From Streptomyces bicolor (GTDB lineage: Bacteria > Actinomycetota > Actinomycetes > Streptomycetales > Streptomycetaceae): a stretch of DNA of 64,000 nucleotides. The position numbers and the translations under genes are program-made. The notes beneath the pieces were generated by a model that searched no databases, was not told the origin of the DNA, and was given only the letters and a program-made list of their open reading frames with translations. This document shows positions 16,814-25,530 of the stretch, in pieces (positions within the stretch are counted from its first letter, which is position 1; every line of letters begins with the position of its first letter). The DNA lies in the NCBI RefSeq assembly GCF_000719285.1, contig NZ_JOFS01000035.1:41734-105733 (forward strand). Reading direction: 5' to 3'.

Positions 16814-17925
16814 AGCTCGAACGCGTTGAACTGCTCCACGTCGCCATCCCGCTCGTCACCCCGTTCCGTACCTCCTTCGGGACGATGACCAGCAAGGACA
16901 CCTTCCTGCTGCATGTGGTGACCGACGAGGCCGAGGGCTGGTCGGAGTTCGCCGCCGACCCGCAGCCGCTGTATTGTTCGGAGTTCGTCGCCGGCGCCGA
17001 GATCGTCATCCGGGACTTCCTGCTGCCGCGTGTCGCAGCCCTGCCCGAGCCGACGACCGTGTTCGTCACCACCGCCATGGCCTCCGTCAAGGGCCATGAG
17101 CTCGCCAAGGCCGCACTGGAAACCGCCCTCCTGGACGCCGAACTGCGCGCCTACGGGATGTCGTTCGCGACCTTTCTCGGCTCCGTCCACGAACGGGTGC
17201 CGGCTGGCGTCTCGGTCGGCATCAAGAACTCCGTGCCCGAACTCCTCGACGACGTCGAGCAGTACCTCGCCGAGGGCTACCTCCGCATCAAGCTGAAGAT
17301 CGAGCCGGGCTGGGACGTCGAGCCGGTGCGCGCCGTACGCGAACGCTTCGGCGACGCAATCCCGCTCCAGGTCGACGCCAACACCGCCTACACGCTCGCT
17401 GACGCCGAGCACCTGCGCAGGCTCGACGACTTCGGGCTGTTGCTGATCGAGGAGCCGCTGGAGGAGAACAACCTCCACGCCCATGCCCAGCTCCAGAAGC
17501 GGCTGGCCACCCCGGTCTGCCTCGACGAGTCGATCCACTCCGCGCGCGACGTGGCGTCCGCGATCGCGATGGACGCCTGCCGGGTCGTCAACGTCAAACC
17601 GGCCCGCGTCGGCGGCTATCCGGAAGCTCGTCGCATCCACGACGTGGCCGCCGCCCACGGCGTGCCCGTGTGGTGCGGCGGAATGCTGGAGACGGGCATC
17701 GGCCGCGCCCCCAACCTGGCACTCGCCGCCCTCCCGGGCTTCACCCTCCCTGGCGACACCTCCGCCTCCAGCCGCTACTTCGCCGAGGACATCACCGAAC
17801 CCTTCGTTCTCCAGGACGGCCACCTGCCCGTACCGACCGCCCCGGGCGTCGGCGTCGACCCCCTGCCGGACGCGCTCGCCCGGTTCACGACGGGGACTCG
17901 GGTGTTGTATGCGGGACGGAAGTGA
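16810..17925 (+). CDS. menC-like: N-succinylamino acid racemase / o-succinylbenzoate synthase family (enolase superfamily)
   Basis: The product has 371 residues, normal for the family. ATG 16810 follows GGAGCAGGA. Catalytic residues are visible: the KxK pair in YLRIKLKIEPG, metal ligands in VDANTAY, LIEEPLEENN and CLDESIHS, and the opposing lysine in VNVKPARVGG. MenC and NSAR share this fold and are often bifunctional. With no menaquinone genes nearby but a GNAT acyltransferase, M20 deacylase and permease, racemisation of N-succinyl-D-amino acids is the better call. Translation is coupled to the GNAT gene. Confidence 0.85.
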   Translation: MKLERVELLHVAIPLVTPFRTSFGTMTSKDTFLLHVVTDEAEGWSEFAADPQPLYCSEFVAGAEIVIRDFLLPRVAALPEPTTVFVTTAMASVKGHELAKAALETALLDAELRAYGMSFATFLGSVHERVPAGVSVGIKNSVPELLDDVEQYLAEGYLRIKLKIEPGWDVEPVRAVRERFGDAIPLQVDANTAYTLADAEHLRRLDDFGLLLIEEPLEENNLHAHAQLQKRLATPVCLDESIHSARDVASAIAMDACRVVNVKPARVGGYPEARRIHDVAAAHGVPVWCGGMLETGIGRAPNLALAALPGFTLPGDTSASSRYFAEDITEPFVLQDGHLPVPTAPGVGVDPLPDALARFTTGTRVLYAGRK

Positions 17926-18254
17926 TCAAGCGGCGGTGGTGACGGTGGCGTGGGCGGAGCCGTGTGGCCGGCAGCTGGTCGGGCACCTGGATGTCAGCCC
18001 GCCGCCGTCTGAGGGTGAACGGAGTCGTACGACAGGAGGGGATTTCGTACAAGCGGGACGGCTCCACGCCGACCGTAACGGCATCGGCGTGCTGTTCGAG
18101 TACGAGGGGCACCCGGCCCGTCCTCAGGGGCGACGCCGACGCCACACCGGACGACGTTGCCATCGCCCGGATTCTCAGGTCCGGCACGGCACGAAGGATC
18201 CCATTCGAAAGGAGGTTGCTTTTCTGCTCCCGGGTTGATTCCCGCACAAGCCGA
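17926..18254. other. Intergenic stretch between racemase and integrase relic
   Basis: No gene supported. It holds the unrelated sequence that follows the truncation point of the minus-strand integrase relic. Confidence 0.4.
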
Positions 18255-18727
18255 ATCCGCGTTCCGGCATCACGGTGCAGATCGTAGAACCTGCGCAGCA
18301 CCGTCTCGCTGTGGGCGACGGTCGACGGGGCATAGCCGAGCCCAGGGGGCATTTTCCCGGTCACCGGATTCGGGGCGCCGACGCTGCGGGCCGGCCGCCG
18401 CTTGGCCGTGGTCGCTCGCGGGTTGACCGTCAGCTGGATCCCGCAGCTGAAATCCCGAGCATCCACGCGCGTCGCTCGTTCCCACGACACCTCGACCGCC
18501 TGCAGGAACCGCCACCTCCGCAGCAGGTCCATGCCACAGGAGCGGACGGTCGCCGCCGCCTTCCCGGCCGCGAGCAACTCCTGGAAGAACACCGCGACCG
18601 GTGCCACGGCCGCGCCGTCGGCGTCGACGAGCCGATAGGGCTCGTATCGGTCACCGGTCTCCACCAGCCGACCCCACCGAGGAACGGCCAACCTCGACAG
18701 ATCCCGCCCGGACAGATGATCGTTCAT
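18255..18727 (-). pseudogene. Tyrosine integrase, N-terminal SAM-like DNA-binding part only
   Basis: From ATG 18727 on the minus strand the frame encodes a core-binding domain (VAVFFQELLAAGKAAATVRS, MDLLRRWRFLQAVEVSWERA, STVAHSETVLRRFYDLHRD) typical of the arm/core half of site-specific tyrosine recombinases in Streptomyces. Homology ends near 18255, before any catalytic R...HxxR...Y region, and the frame then reads unrelated sequence. It is the 5' stub of an integrase gene, so a mobile element was probably once present here. Confidence 0.65.
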
Positions 18728-18789
18728 CACGACCGCAGTCCGTACTGGGCGGCAACCCCACCTGTGTTCTGAACTGCACAATCAATGTG

Positions 18790-19100
18790 GTTTGTTCAGT
18801 CAACGGGGCGTGCTCATGTACGCAGTCGGTGCCGTAGGCGCGTCCGCAGTCGCCGAGAGCGAGCTTGCGGCGCTCGAAGTGGCCGAGGAACTCCTCCCAC
18901 TCCAGGCGCTGCCAGACGCCGGCCTCGTTCCAGTCCCACAGCCGTCGCCAGCAGGTCATGCCCCGAGCCGAAACCGAGTTCCTGGGGCAGGTACTCCCAC
19001 TGGATTCCGGTGTGCAGCACGTACAGGCTCCCGCACAGCACCTCCCGCTCCCGCAGCGGTTTCCGGCCCGGGTACCGAAAGCGCCGCTCACGCCGCGGCA
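18790..19100 (-). mobile_element. IS5-family transposase remnant, frameshifted
   Basis: Minus-strand frames encode REVLCGSLYVLHTGIQWEYLPQ-type sequence (VLHTGIQWEYLPQELGFGSG) and, after a frame change, MTCWRRLWDWNEAGVWQRL. These are consecutive blocks of the N-terminal DUF4096-like part of IS5-group transposases. The DDE catalytic half is missing. The remnant directly abuts the integrase stub. Confidence 0.65.
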
Positions 19101-19410
19101 GCAGCGGCTGCTCGCGAGTTCTGCATGGAGGACCTGAAGTTCCCGTTCGCCGATGCCGCTGCTGTCGGCCACATGGCTATGTCGCGGTCCCCATCCCCGG
19201 CGGGCCGCTGTCGCGTCGACTTCCCCCGGACCTCAACCGCAGACGTGTACGAACGCATGGGCTTCGCCATCCCTCCACCACGACAATCCCGAGGGGTCAC
19301 GGTTCCCACCGGTTTCGCACGCGTATCCGCGCGGTGGCTGGGAACCAGCAGCGGTGGAAGCAGTACGACAAGTCACCGTGGCCGGCGGCGGGCGGGCCGG
19401 AGAAGGTGTG

Positions 19411-19848
19411 ATGGCGACCGAATCGCATGGGGGCGGCAAAGCGTCTTCGGAAGACAACCAGGACTGGGAGGTCAGGTTTGACGGGGGATTTGGTGATGTG
19501 ACCGGAGCCCGCCTCGGCGCGGAGGAGTTTCTGACCCAGCTTGCGCGGTCCTCACCGCCGGCGACGCCCGAGTACCGGGACGACATCCTGCTGGTCGTCA
19601 GCGAGCTTGCCGCCAACGCCATCCAGTACGCCCCGGGGCCGTTCGGAGTGACGATGCGTAAGGGGTACGACGGTGTGCACGTGACAGTCAGCGACACGAG
19701 CACTACCGCACCGGCCCCGCGCCCCTTCCACCCGGGCAAGGGCGGTGGCGGCGGTATCGGCTGGTATCTGATCCACACCTTGTGTGACCAGGTCAGCGTG
19801 GTGGTGCGTGAGGACGGCAAGGACGTGCACGTGTTCCTGCCGTGGTGA
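19411..19848 (+). CDS. RsbW-like ATP-binding anti-sigma kinase (HATPase_c_2)
   Basis: The product has 145 residues. ATG 19411 follows GGAGAAGG. The N-box is ELAANAIQYA, and the later glycine-rich GGGGGIGWYLIHTLCDQVSV closes the GHKL ATP site. Such small serine kinases bind SigB-type sigma factors and phosphorylate STAS antagonists. The first 35 residues are polar and probably unstructured. It is the first of several kinases in the 19.4-30.1 kb stress region and is convergent with a second one at 19873. Which sigma it controls is not readable. Confidence 0.75.
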   Translation: MATESHGGGKASSEDNQDWEVRFDGGFGDVTGARLGAEEFLTQLARSSPPATPEYRDDILLVVSELAANAIQYAPGPFGVTMRKGYDGVHVTVSDTSTTAPAPRPFHPGKGGGGGIGWYLIHTLCDQVSVVVREDGKDVHVFLPW

Positions 19849-19872
19849 GTTGCCCGCCCCACGAGCGCACAC

Positions 19873-20313
19873 TTACATCAGCGGCACCAGCACGCTCACC
19901 GTCTTGCCGCCCTTCCGGCGGCACTCGATGTGGATCTCGCGGGACAGGCGGATGATCAGCGGCCATCCGTAGCCGCTGCCCTCGTGCGCGTGGGGCAGTG
20001 TGCCGGACCCGTAGGCGGCGGAGGGAACGGCGTCGCTGTAGTCGTGCACGCTCAGCCGCACGCCCTCGGGAAGAAGGTCCACCTCGAACCCGGCGAGGCC
20101 GCCGCCGTGCCGTATGGCGTTGGTGACCAGTTCCGACACGACCAGCAGGAGATCCATGACGGCTCGCTCACTCGCCGGGCCGGACGGTGCACACCAGTGG
20201 TCTCCCACGACCGCCCGCACGTGACTGCGTGCCGTCGCCGCGCTGGTGACCGGGACCGACCGGGTACGCGCCGTCGCGCCGTCCCGGGGCGAACGGCGCT
20301 GCACCGGCCTCAC
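19873..20313 (-). CDS. HATPase_c_2 anti-sigma regulatory kinase
   Basis: The product has 146 residues. The N-box region LLLVVSELVTNAIRHGGGL is followed by VRLSVHDYSDAVP and a G2-type GSGYGWPLIIRLSREIHIEC, then KTVSVLVPL. This is the RsbW/SpoIIAB-like GHKL fold widespread in Streptomyces. The basic N-terminus (MRPVQRRSPRDGATARTRS) is atypical, and a shorter in-frame start is possible. It is convergent with the kinase ending at 19848, with only 24 bp between stops. Confidence 0.75.
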   Translation of the reverse strand: MRPVQRRSPRDGATARTRSVPVTSAATARSHVRAVVGDHWCAPSGPASERAVMDLLLVVSELVTNAIRHGGGLAGFEVDLLPEGVRLSVHDYSDAVPSAAYGSGTLPHAHEGSGYGWPLIIRLSREIHIECRRKGGKTVSVLVPLM

Positions 20314-20464
20314 GGTAGCTCGTGCGCTGCCGGCGGCATGCCCATCACTTCCCGAGCATCGCAGGCAGACACCAGGAGGACTTCGGTTTCTGTCACTTCA
20401 CCATTCCTCGCACGCTGTCGTCTCCGCTCCTCGTGGTCCGTTCGGGGCGCGCATGTGGCTTCTG

Positions 20465-20836
20465 CTACCCGCTTGCGCCCGAACCATGGGGCAAAGCGGC
20501 GTAATAGGCACCGACGGCGGACAGGTACTCAGGATCGAGCGTCTCGCGGTCCGTCCTGAAGCGGGGAGCCGCCTTGGCTTCCGCTCGGGTACACGCCACC
20601 GTGATCGTCCGGGTCTCCAGGTCGATACTCGTGACCGTGCCCGCGGGGATCACCAGACTCCTGCCGAACACCCATGCGCCGGTGTCGACGATCAAGTGCC
20701 GCAGGGGAGTGTCGTCGGCCTGGCGGTCGACATGACCGATGACCCCGTCGGTCGCCTCGACCGTGAAGCCCGTGAGGGCATGCCCCTCCTGGTGGCCGCT
20801 CCCAGGAGGGTACGACCAGATTCCGCCGGTGCTCAC
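20465..20836 (-). CDS. PRC-barrel domain protein
   Basis: GTG 20836 is preceded on its strand by aaggaagaaggcgacgat and gives 123 residues. After a short N-terminus, GFTVEATDGVIGHVDRQADD and RHLIVDTGAWVFGRSLVIPA form the beta-barrel fold of PRC-barrel proteins, followed by an SIDLETRTITVACTRAEAK-type strand. PRC-barrels occur in ribosome maturation factor RimM and in stress-induced small Streptomyces proteins. The neighbours here are DUF5133 and SigB/SigF-like genes, so a stress-regulon member is likely. The molecular role is unknown. Confidence 0.75.
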   Translation of the reverse strand: MSTGGIWSYPPGSGHQEGHALTGFTVEATDGVIGHVDRQADDTPLRHLIVDTGAWVFGRSLVIPAGTVTSIDLETRTITVACTRAEAKAAPRFRTDRETLDPEYLSAVGAYYAALPHGSGASG

Positions 20837-20885
20837 ATCGTCGCCTTCTTCCTTTCGCTGCCTCTTGCCTGTGCGTTCGCCCAGC

Positions 20886-21119
20886 TCAACCGGCGATCGC
20901 CGACGACTCGGAGTCGTGCCAGGCGGCGAGCAGGCGGCGGGCCGTTTCCACGGCCCGGCCCACCTCGCGCGTTCCGGTCGACACGCACAGTGCGCAGGCC
21001 AGGTCCTGCGCCCACAGGTCGCTTCGGCCCGCACCGGCCTCCCCGTCGCCCTCTCGGGTCGTGAGCGTCTGGTACTCCTCGACGAGCCTGCGCAGCATCG
21101 CCGGATGGGGCATCAGCAT
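20886..21119 (-). CDS. DUF5133-like small protein
   Basis: The product has 77 residues. The start MLMPHPAMLRRLVEEYQTL, middle LACALCVSTGTREVGRAVET and end ARRLLAAWHDS match small Streptomyces proteins of the DUF5133 type (family from memory). It has no signal or membrane segment. It lies 49 bp upstream of the PRC-barrel gene on the same strand and downstream of a SigB/SigF-like sigma gene, suggesting one stress-regulated group. Confidence 0.6.
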   Translation of the reverse strand: MLMPHPAMLRRLVEEYQTLTTREGDGEAGAGRSDLWAQDLACALCVSTGTREVGRAVETARRLLAAWHDSESSAIAG

Positions 21120-21213
21120 GTCGATCGGCTCCTGGAAAGTCGTCGCCGCGCCCGCCCGCCGAGCGAGGCGGCCGGGCCTGCGTAGGGGCCTCGGGAACGC
21201 GGCTGCTGCTGCG

Positions 21214-22077
21214 TCATCCGGCCCTGCCGTTGTCGCCGCGGTCCTCCGGCCCTGGCTGTGGGTCCAGGACCTCGTGCCGCACCCGCGCGCAGCACCGGCT
21301 GATGAGGCGGGAGACGTGCATCTGCGAGATGCCCAGGCACTCGGCGATGCGGCTCTGGGTCATGTCCTCGAAGAAGCGCATGTACAGGATGGCGCGCTCA
21401 CGTTCGGGCAGGCGCCGCAGACCTTCCTTGGCCGCCTCCCGGTCGATGACGACGTCGTACGCCTCCTCGCAGGTGCCGAGCGTGTCGGCGAGGCTGAAGC
21501 CGTCGTCGCTCGAGGACATCTCCGCGTCGAGGGACAGGGTGCTGAAGCTCTCTATGGCTTCCAAGCCGGCGTTGACCTCCTCCTCGGTGAGCCCCGTGTG
21601 GGCGGCGATCTCCGCGACCGAGGGGGCGGAGCCGCCGGGGGAGTCGGCGAGGTCGCGGCGCGCGATCCGCACCTTGTTGCGCACCTCCTGGACACGACGG
21701 GGGACCCTGAGGGCCCACATCCGGTCGCGGAAGTGCCGCTTGATCTCCCCGGTGATGGTGGGTACGGCGTAGCTTTCGAAGGCCCCTCGTCCGGGCTCGT
21801 ACCGGTCGATGGCCTTCACCAGTCCCAGGGCCGCCACTTGGCGCAGATCCTCGAGTGACTCACCGCGATTGCGGAACTTGCCGGCAATGCGGTGGGCCAT
21901 GGGCAGCCACGCCTCGGTCAGCCGGTCGCGTACCGCGTCTCGCTCGGGCCCATCGGGCAGAGCGGCCAGGTGGGCGAAGTCGGCCGCGGTGTCGGGGGCG
22001 TCGTCGTGGACGCGTCCGCCGGCCACGCGGGGACGGGCAGAGATGTCGGAACCATGTGCGGACGGTTCAACCAGCAT
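21214..22077 (-). CDS. SigB/SigF-family RNA polymerase sigma factor
   Basis: The product has 287 residues. Region 2 is NRGESLEDLRQVAALGLVKA with AFESYAVPTITGEIKRHFRD. Region 3 is RVPRRVQEVRNKVRIARRDL. Region 4 is LPERERAILYMRFFEDMTQS and ECLGISQMHVSRLISRC. The order and the GEIKRHFRD block are diagnostic of the SigB/SigF/SigG stress-sporulation sigma group. ATG 22077 has GGAG 11 nt upstream. It is divergent from a second sigma of the same group (354 bp between starts), and anti-sigma kinases lie on both sides. Partner-switching control is expected. Confidence 0.88.
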   Translation of the reverse strand: MLVEPSAHGSDISARPRVAGGRVHDDAPDTAADFAHLAALPDGPERDAVRDRLTEAWLPMAHRIAGKFRNRGESLEDLRQVAALGLVKAIDRYEPGRGAFESYAVPTITGEIKRHFRDRMWALRVPRRVQEVRNKVRIARRDLADSPGGSAPSVAEIAAHTGLTEEEVNAGLEAIESFSTLSLDAEMSSSDDGFSLADTLGTCEEAYDVVIDREAAKEGLRRLPERERAILYMRFFEDMTQSRIAECLGISQMHVSRLISRCCARVRHEVLDPQPGPEDRGDNGRAG

Positions 22078-22431
22078 GCGGGAACAGCTCCTGAAAATGC
22101 GTTCTCAGGGAATCTCCGTGGGAAACGGTGCACGGGGCACTGGGCCCCGGAGCGGTCACACCTCACGCACCGGTGCGCCTCTGGTCCGAAGCACGAAAAC
22201 CCGCATGCCCCGCGACCGGACACGCAAACAGCCGCGGATCCACGAGGGTTGACACAAGGCCCGGTGTCGGCCGGGATCTCCACCGACGGCGTGTCCGGAT
22301 CGAGCGCACCAAGGGGCGAGTTCGCGCCAGAACTCATCACGGTGAGGTGTTCCGGCCTGCAGAAGGGGAGTGAGCCGCGCGAGCAGGGGCACGCGGGGAA
22401 GGACGCAGGTTCCGGCGATATGGAGGGCAGC

Positions 22432-23307
22432 ATGGCAGCCGTGACGGTGGCGCAGGCAACGGCCACGGCACAGGAGACGGTCACGACGGACGGGGCGGCG
22501 CTGCCGCGGATCGAGGATCCGACGAGGGTGAGGCCCCAGGAGGCACGCGAGTTGTCGCGTCAGTTCTTCGACCGACTGGTCATGCTGGAAGAGGGCACGC
22601 GTGAATTCCAGTACGTGCGCAACACGCTGATCGAGATGAACCTGTCGCTCGTGGGGTACGCGGCGTCGCGCTTTCGCGCCCGCGGGGACTCGCTGGAGGA
22701 CATCGTCCAGGTCGGGACCATTGGGCTGATCAAGGCCATCGACCGCTTCGAGGTGTCCCGTGAGGTCGAGTTCACGACGTTCGCCGTCCCGTACATCGTC
22801 GGCGAGATCAAGCGCTTCTTCCGCGACACGAGCTGGGCTGTCCATGTGCCGCGCCGGCTGCAGGAGGCGCGGGCGGAGCTGGCCAGGGCGACGGAGGAAC
22901 TCGGTTCCCGGCTGGGCCGTACGCCGACCACCCGCGAGCTCTCGCAGCTGATGTCCCTGTCGGAGGACGAGGTGATCGAGGCTCGCAAGGCCTCCAACTG
23001 TTACCAGTGTGCTTCCTTGGACGCCGCCGTCGCGGGGGACGCGGAAAAGGGCGAGTCCGTCCTGGCCGACCTCCTCGGTGAGGAGGATCCGTCGCTCGAA
23101 CTCGTCGAGGACTTCCACTCATTGGCACCCCTGATCGACGGACTCGACGACCGTGAACGCCGCATCATCCATCTGCGTTTCGTCGAGGAGCTCACCCAGG
23201 CGCAGATCGCCGACCGGATCGGCGTCTCCCAGATGCACGTCTCGCGGCTCATCAGCCGCATCATCAAGCAACTGCGTGCCGGGCTGTTGGAGCCCGAGGT
23301 CGCCTGA
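22432..23307 (+). CDS. SigF-like RNA polymerase sigma factor
   Basis: The product has 291 residues from ATG 22432 (GGAGGG 4 nt upstream; ATG 22420 is a weaker alternative). Region 2 is ARGDSLEDIVQVGTIGLIKA and FTTFAVPYIVGEIKRFFRD. The linker is HVPRRLQEARAELARATEEL. Region 4 is DDRERRIIHLRFVEELTQAQ and RIGVSQMHVSRLISRIIKQL. It resembles the Streptomyces SigF/SigB subgroup and is distinct from the sigma encoded divergently (different linker and N-terminus). The roughly 350-bp shared upstream region is long enough for complex promoters; no certain SigB-type promoter was found in it. Confidence 0.88.
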   Translation: MAAVTVAQATATAQETVTTDGAALPRIEDPTRVRPQEARELSRQFFDRLVMLEEGTREFQYVRNTLIEMNLSLVGYAASRFRARGDSLEDIVQVGTIGLIKAIDRFEVSREVEFTTFAVPYIVGEIKRFFRDTSWAVHVPRRLQEARAELARATEELGSRLGRTPTTRELSQLMSLSEDEVIEARKASNCYQCASLDAAVAGDAEKGESVLADLLGEEDPSLELVEDFHSLAPLIDGLDDRERRIIHLRFVEELTQAQIADRIGVSQMHVSRLISRIIKQLRAGLLEPEVA

Positions 23308-23320
23308 GCACTGTCGTCCG

Positions 23321-23353
23321 GGTGGGCCGTGGCCGAGTGGCCGTCGGCCCACC
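23321..23353. terminator. Hairpin terminator after the SigF-like gene
   Basis: Perfect 9-bp repeat ggtgggccg / cggcccacc with a 15-nt loop, lying between the sigma gene and the convergent HATPase gene. Confidence 0.55.
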
Positions 23354-23393
23354 GTCATGTCCGGGTCAGGTGCTGTCGACCGGGCGCGGGCAC

Positions 23394-23837
23394 TCAGTTG
23401 AACAGGGGAATCACCGCGGTGACGCGCTTGCCGCCGGCCGGAAGATCCGACACCACCACGTCGCGGGACAGCCTGCACACGATCGGCCAGCCGCGGCCTG
23501 AGCAGCGTCGTCGTCCGTGACGGTCGACCGGGTCGAGAGCGACCGGACGCCGCTGCTCCCGGTCACTGACGGACAGGTACAGGTTCTGGCCCACCACCTC
23601 GGCGTCGAAGTCGGTGATGCCGCCGCCGTGCAGCATCGCGTTGGTCGTCAGTTCCGATGCCACCAGCAAGGCGTCCGAGAGCGTGTCCGGTGGGCACGCG
23701 GTACCCCGGGCGCGCGACTGTTCGGACAGCACCCGCCGCACGGCTCCGCGTGCCTCTGCCGGACTCCGCGGCCCGCGGCGCACTCGGCCCGCTCGGGTCG
23801 AGCTCCTGGTGGCGCCGGTCCGGTACATCTCACTCAT
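23394..23837 (-). CDS. HATPase_c_2 anti-sigma regulatory kinase
   Basis: ATG 23837 gives 147 residues. The N-box is LVASELTTNAMLHGGGI, then FDAEVVGQNLYLSVSDREQR, a G-rich RHGRRRCSGRGWPIVCRLS, and VTAVIPLF at the end. It is the same family as the kinases at 19411 and 19873 and closest in layout to the latter. It is convergent with the SigF-like gene and so a plausible regulator of it, by analogy with RsbW and SigB. A basic N-terminus of about 35 residues precedes the fold. Confidence 0.75.
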   Translation of the reverse strand: MSEMYRTGATRSSTRAGRVRRGPRSPAEARGAVRRVLSEQSRARGTACPPDTLSDALLVASELTTNAMLHGGGITDFDAEVVGQNLYLSVSDREQRRPVALDPVDRHGRRRCSGRGWPIVCRLSRDVVVSDLPAGGKRVTAVIPLFN

Positions 23838-24053
23838 CCTTTCGCTCCCTGACGGAGGCGACGGGAGGGAGAACCCGCCGTGCGTCCATGACGGACTCTG
23901 AGGCAGGCCTGAGTTCCCTTTCTCTCCTCCACATCCGTGATGCCTTCCTCCTCTCCGCGTGACCAGTCGGCGAGCCGCCAAACCGCCGCTCGAACCCATG
24001 CGCACAAAAGCAGCCAGAAGCACGACGGAGTGCCACTGCCTCGCACCACCCCT

Positions 24054-24078
24054 GTGTGCTGTGAGCATTCGGGGGTAG
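24054..24078 (+). promoter_or_regulatory. Possible SigB-type promoter
   Basis: GTGT-N15-GGGTAG fits the GNNT-N14-16-GGGTAY pattern recalled for Streptomyces SigB promoters. It lies about 190 bp upstream of the STAS gene on the same strand. The match is short and could be chance. Confidence 0.25.
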
Positions 24079-24263
24079 GCGGGCGAACGCATCGACGGAC
24101 GGTCAACAGCACGCGCGGGGCAGGAGTGCCACGCCCGAAACCACCCAAGACGGCCTCCAGGGGCCGGTCACGGGGCCGGTCCCGGGGCGTCTCAGCGCCG
24201 CGATGCATGAAATCCGTCCGTCGGGGCACCCGTGCCGATCGCCAACGCCTGTGGGAGGTTTTT

Positions 24264-24665
24264 GTGTCCGTTGCCCAGAATCCCTTGTCGATCAATGTGG
24301 AGCTGCCCCGGGAGGACGCCGTGCTGCTCACGGTCGAGGGCGACCTGGACATGGATACAGCGACCGAGTTGCAGCACCATCTCGCCAACCAACTCCACCA
24401 TGGCCGACGCCACTTCCTGCTCGACATCGCCGGCGTTCCCTTCATGGACTCGTCCGGCATGAACATCGTCCTGCGCGCCTATCAGGAGGTGCGGGAGGTC
24501 TCGGGCGGGGTGTACGTCATCTCTCCGACGCCCGCCGTCCAGCGCATCCTGGATCTGACCGGGGTCAGCATCACCGTCCCGATCGTCGGCAGTGTCGATG
24601 AGGCGCTCGCCACCGCGGACTCCCGGTCGCCGCACCCCGAGCCTGGGGCCTCGACGGACGAGTGA
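24264..24665 (+). CDS. STAS-domain anti-sigma factor antagonist (RsbV/BldG-like)
   Basis: GTG 24264 follows GGGAGG by 5-6 nt and gives 133 residues. The STAS core is clear: LLTVEGDLDMDTATELQHHL, FLLDIAGVPFMDSSGMNIVL with the phosphorylatable serine in DSSG, and ILDLTGVSITVPI near the end. RsbW-type kinases phosphorylate this serine, and the dephosphorylated form frees the sigma factor. It is flanked by HATPase kinases, sigma genes and the stressosome operon and probably links them. The C-terminal tail is acidic and disordered. Confidence 0.85.
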   Translation: MSVAQNPLSINVELPREDAVLLTVEGDLDMDTATELQHHLANQLHHGRRHFLLDIAGVPFMDSSGMNIVLRAYQEVREVSGGVYVISPTPAVQRILDLTGVSITVPIVGSVDEALATADSRSPHPEPGASTDE

Positions 24666-25530
24666 AAGCAGCTTCCCCGAGAGGCAGTTCATCGATCGTG
24701 AGCCGCAGCCGCAGCCGCAGCCGCAGCCGCAGCCGCAGCCGCAGGGTCGGCAGTTGCCGTGTGACGACCACGGCGGTGAGGACGACAGCGTGAGCCGGGT
24801 GACGGACACCGCTGCTGTCGAGGTCCCGGCCCCGCAGGACCCCAGCGACTCGGCGGCTCCGGCGGCCACAGGTGAGAATGGCGTTTCCGACATCGTGAGC
24901 ACATTCGTGGCAGCCCGCAGACGCTTCGCTCCGCGGCCCCGCACCGACTGGTGGACGGGGCCGGTGAAGTACCGTGCGACGGCTATGCGCCGAAGCGCGT
25001 TCAACCGCGCCCGGCCGACCACGGCCTCGCCACGGTCCATCCCGTTTACGCGGCTCCGATCCCCAGGGCCCGTGCCGACGTACCGCAGCCCGGCCGGACG
25101 GGCTTCCGGATCCCAGGACCCCGTCGTCGACAAGCCGACCGACGGCCAGGCATGCCTGTGTCCGCCGGCGGTCGTGCTCGGCGACCGGCCCGGCGTCCCG
25201 GCCGTCACGATGCCTTCCGTCGGCCCGGTCGGCCACGCCCAGTACTGCCAAGACGCCCACCTGTCTGTGCTCCTGCCCGACCTCGATCGGAACGTGGGCG
25301 GGCTGTCGGTCGTCGACGCCGGCTCCCCGCGGATGCTGCCGCCGTGCGGCCGAGGTCCCCCCGGGTGCCGTCCTGAGAGAACGTCGGGTCACCGTGGTAC
25401 GGCAGTGGCCTGCGACGTCGCGCTCGTTCTCCGTCCTGACCGGCCGGGGCCACGGCGGGCGCCTTGACCGTACCGTCCGGCGCTCCCCGTGCGGTCGGGG
25501 ACAGCGCACACCGTATGAGGAGGGAAGCAC
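24666..25530. other. 865-bp region without a confident gene; contains a hexanucleotide repeat
   Basis: An open frame runs through on the plus strand (for example from GTG 24790, start MSRVTDTAAVEVPAPQD), but its residue content is Pro/Arg-rich and loses plausibility after 50 codons. The piece near 25340-25420 (PPGAVLRERRVTVVRQW in one frame) hints at a decayed gene. No family is assigned. Confidence 0.35.
24702..24744. repeat. Tandem hexanucleotide repeat (GCCGCA), about 7 copies
   Basis: Seven uninterrupted copies of gccgca immediately downstream of the STAS gene. In one plus frame they encode alternating Pro-Gln. Such pure short repeats are prone to slippage and could vary between isolates. 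Confidence 0.85.

Noticed and set aside
24699..24746. Possible CRISPR-like repeat
   Set aside because: Unit is only 6 bp, uninterrupted, with no spacers and no cas genes nearby.
24592..25467. Plus-strand frame with a (Pro-Gln)n stretch
   Set aside because: Starts inside the STAS gene, its repeat is explained by the DNA hexamer, and most of the rest has random composition. Kept only as a non-coding note.
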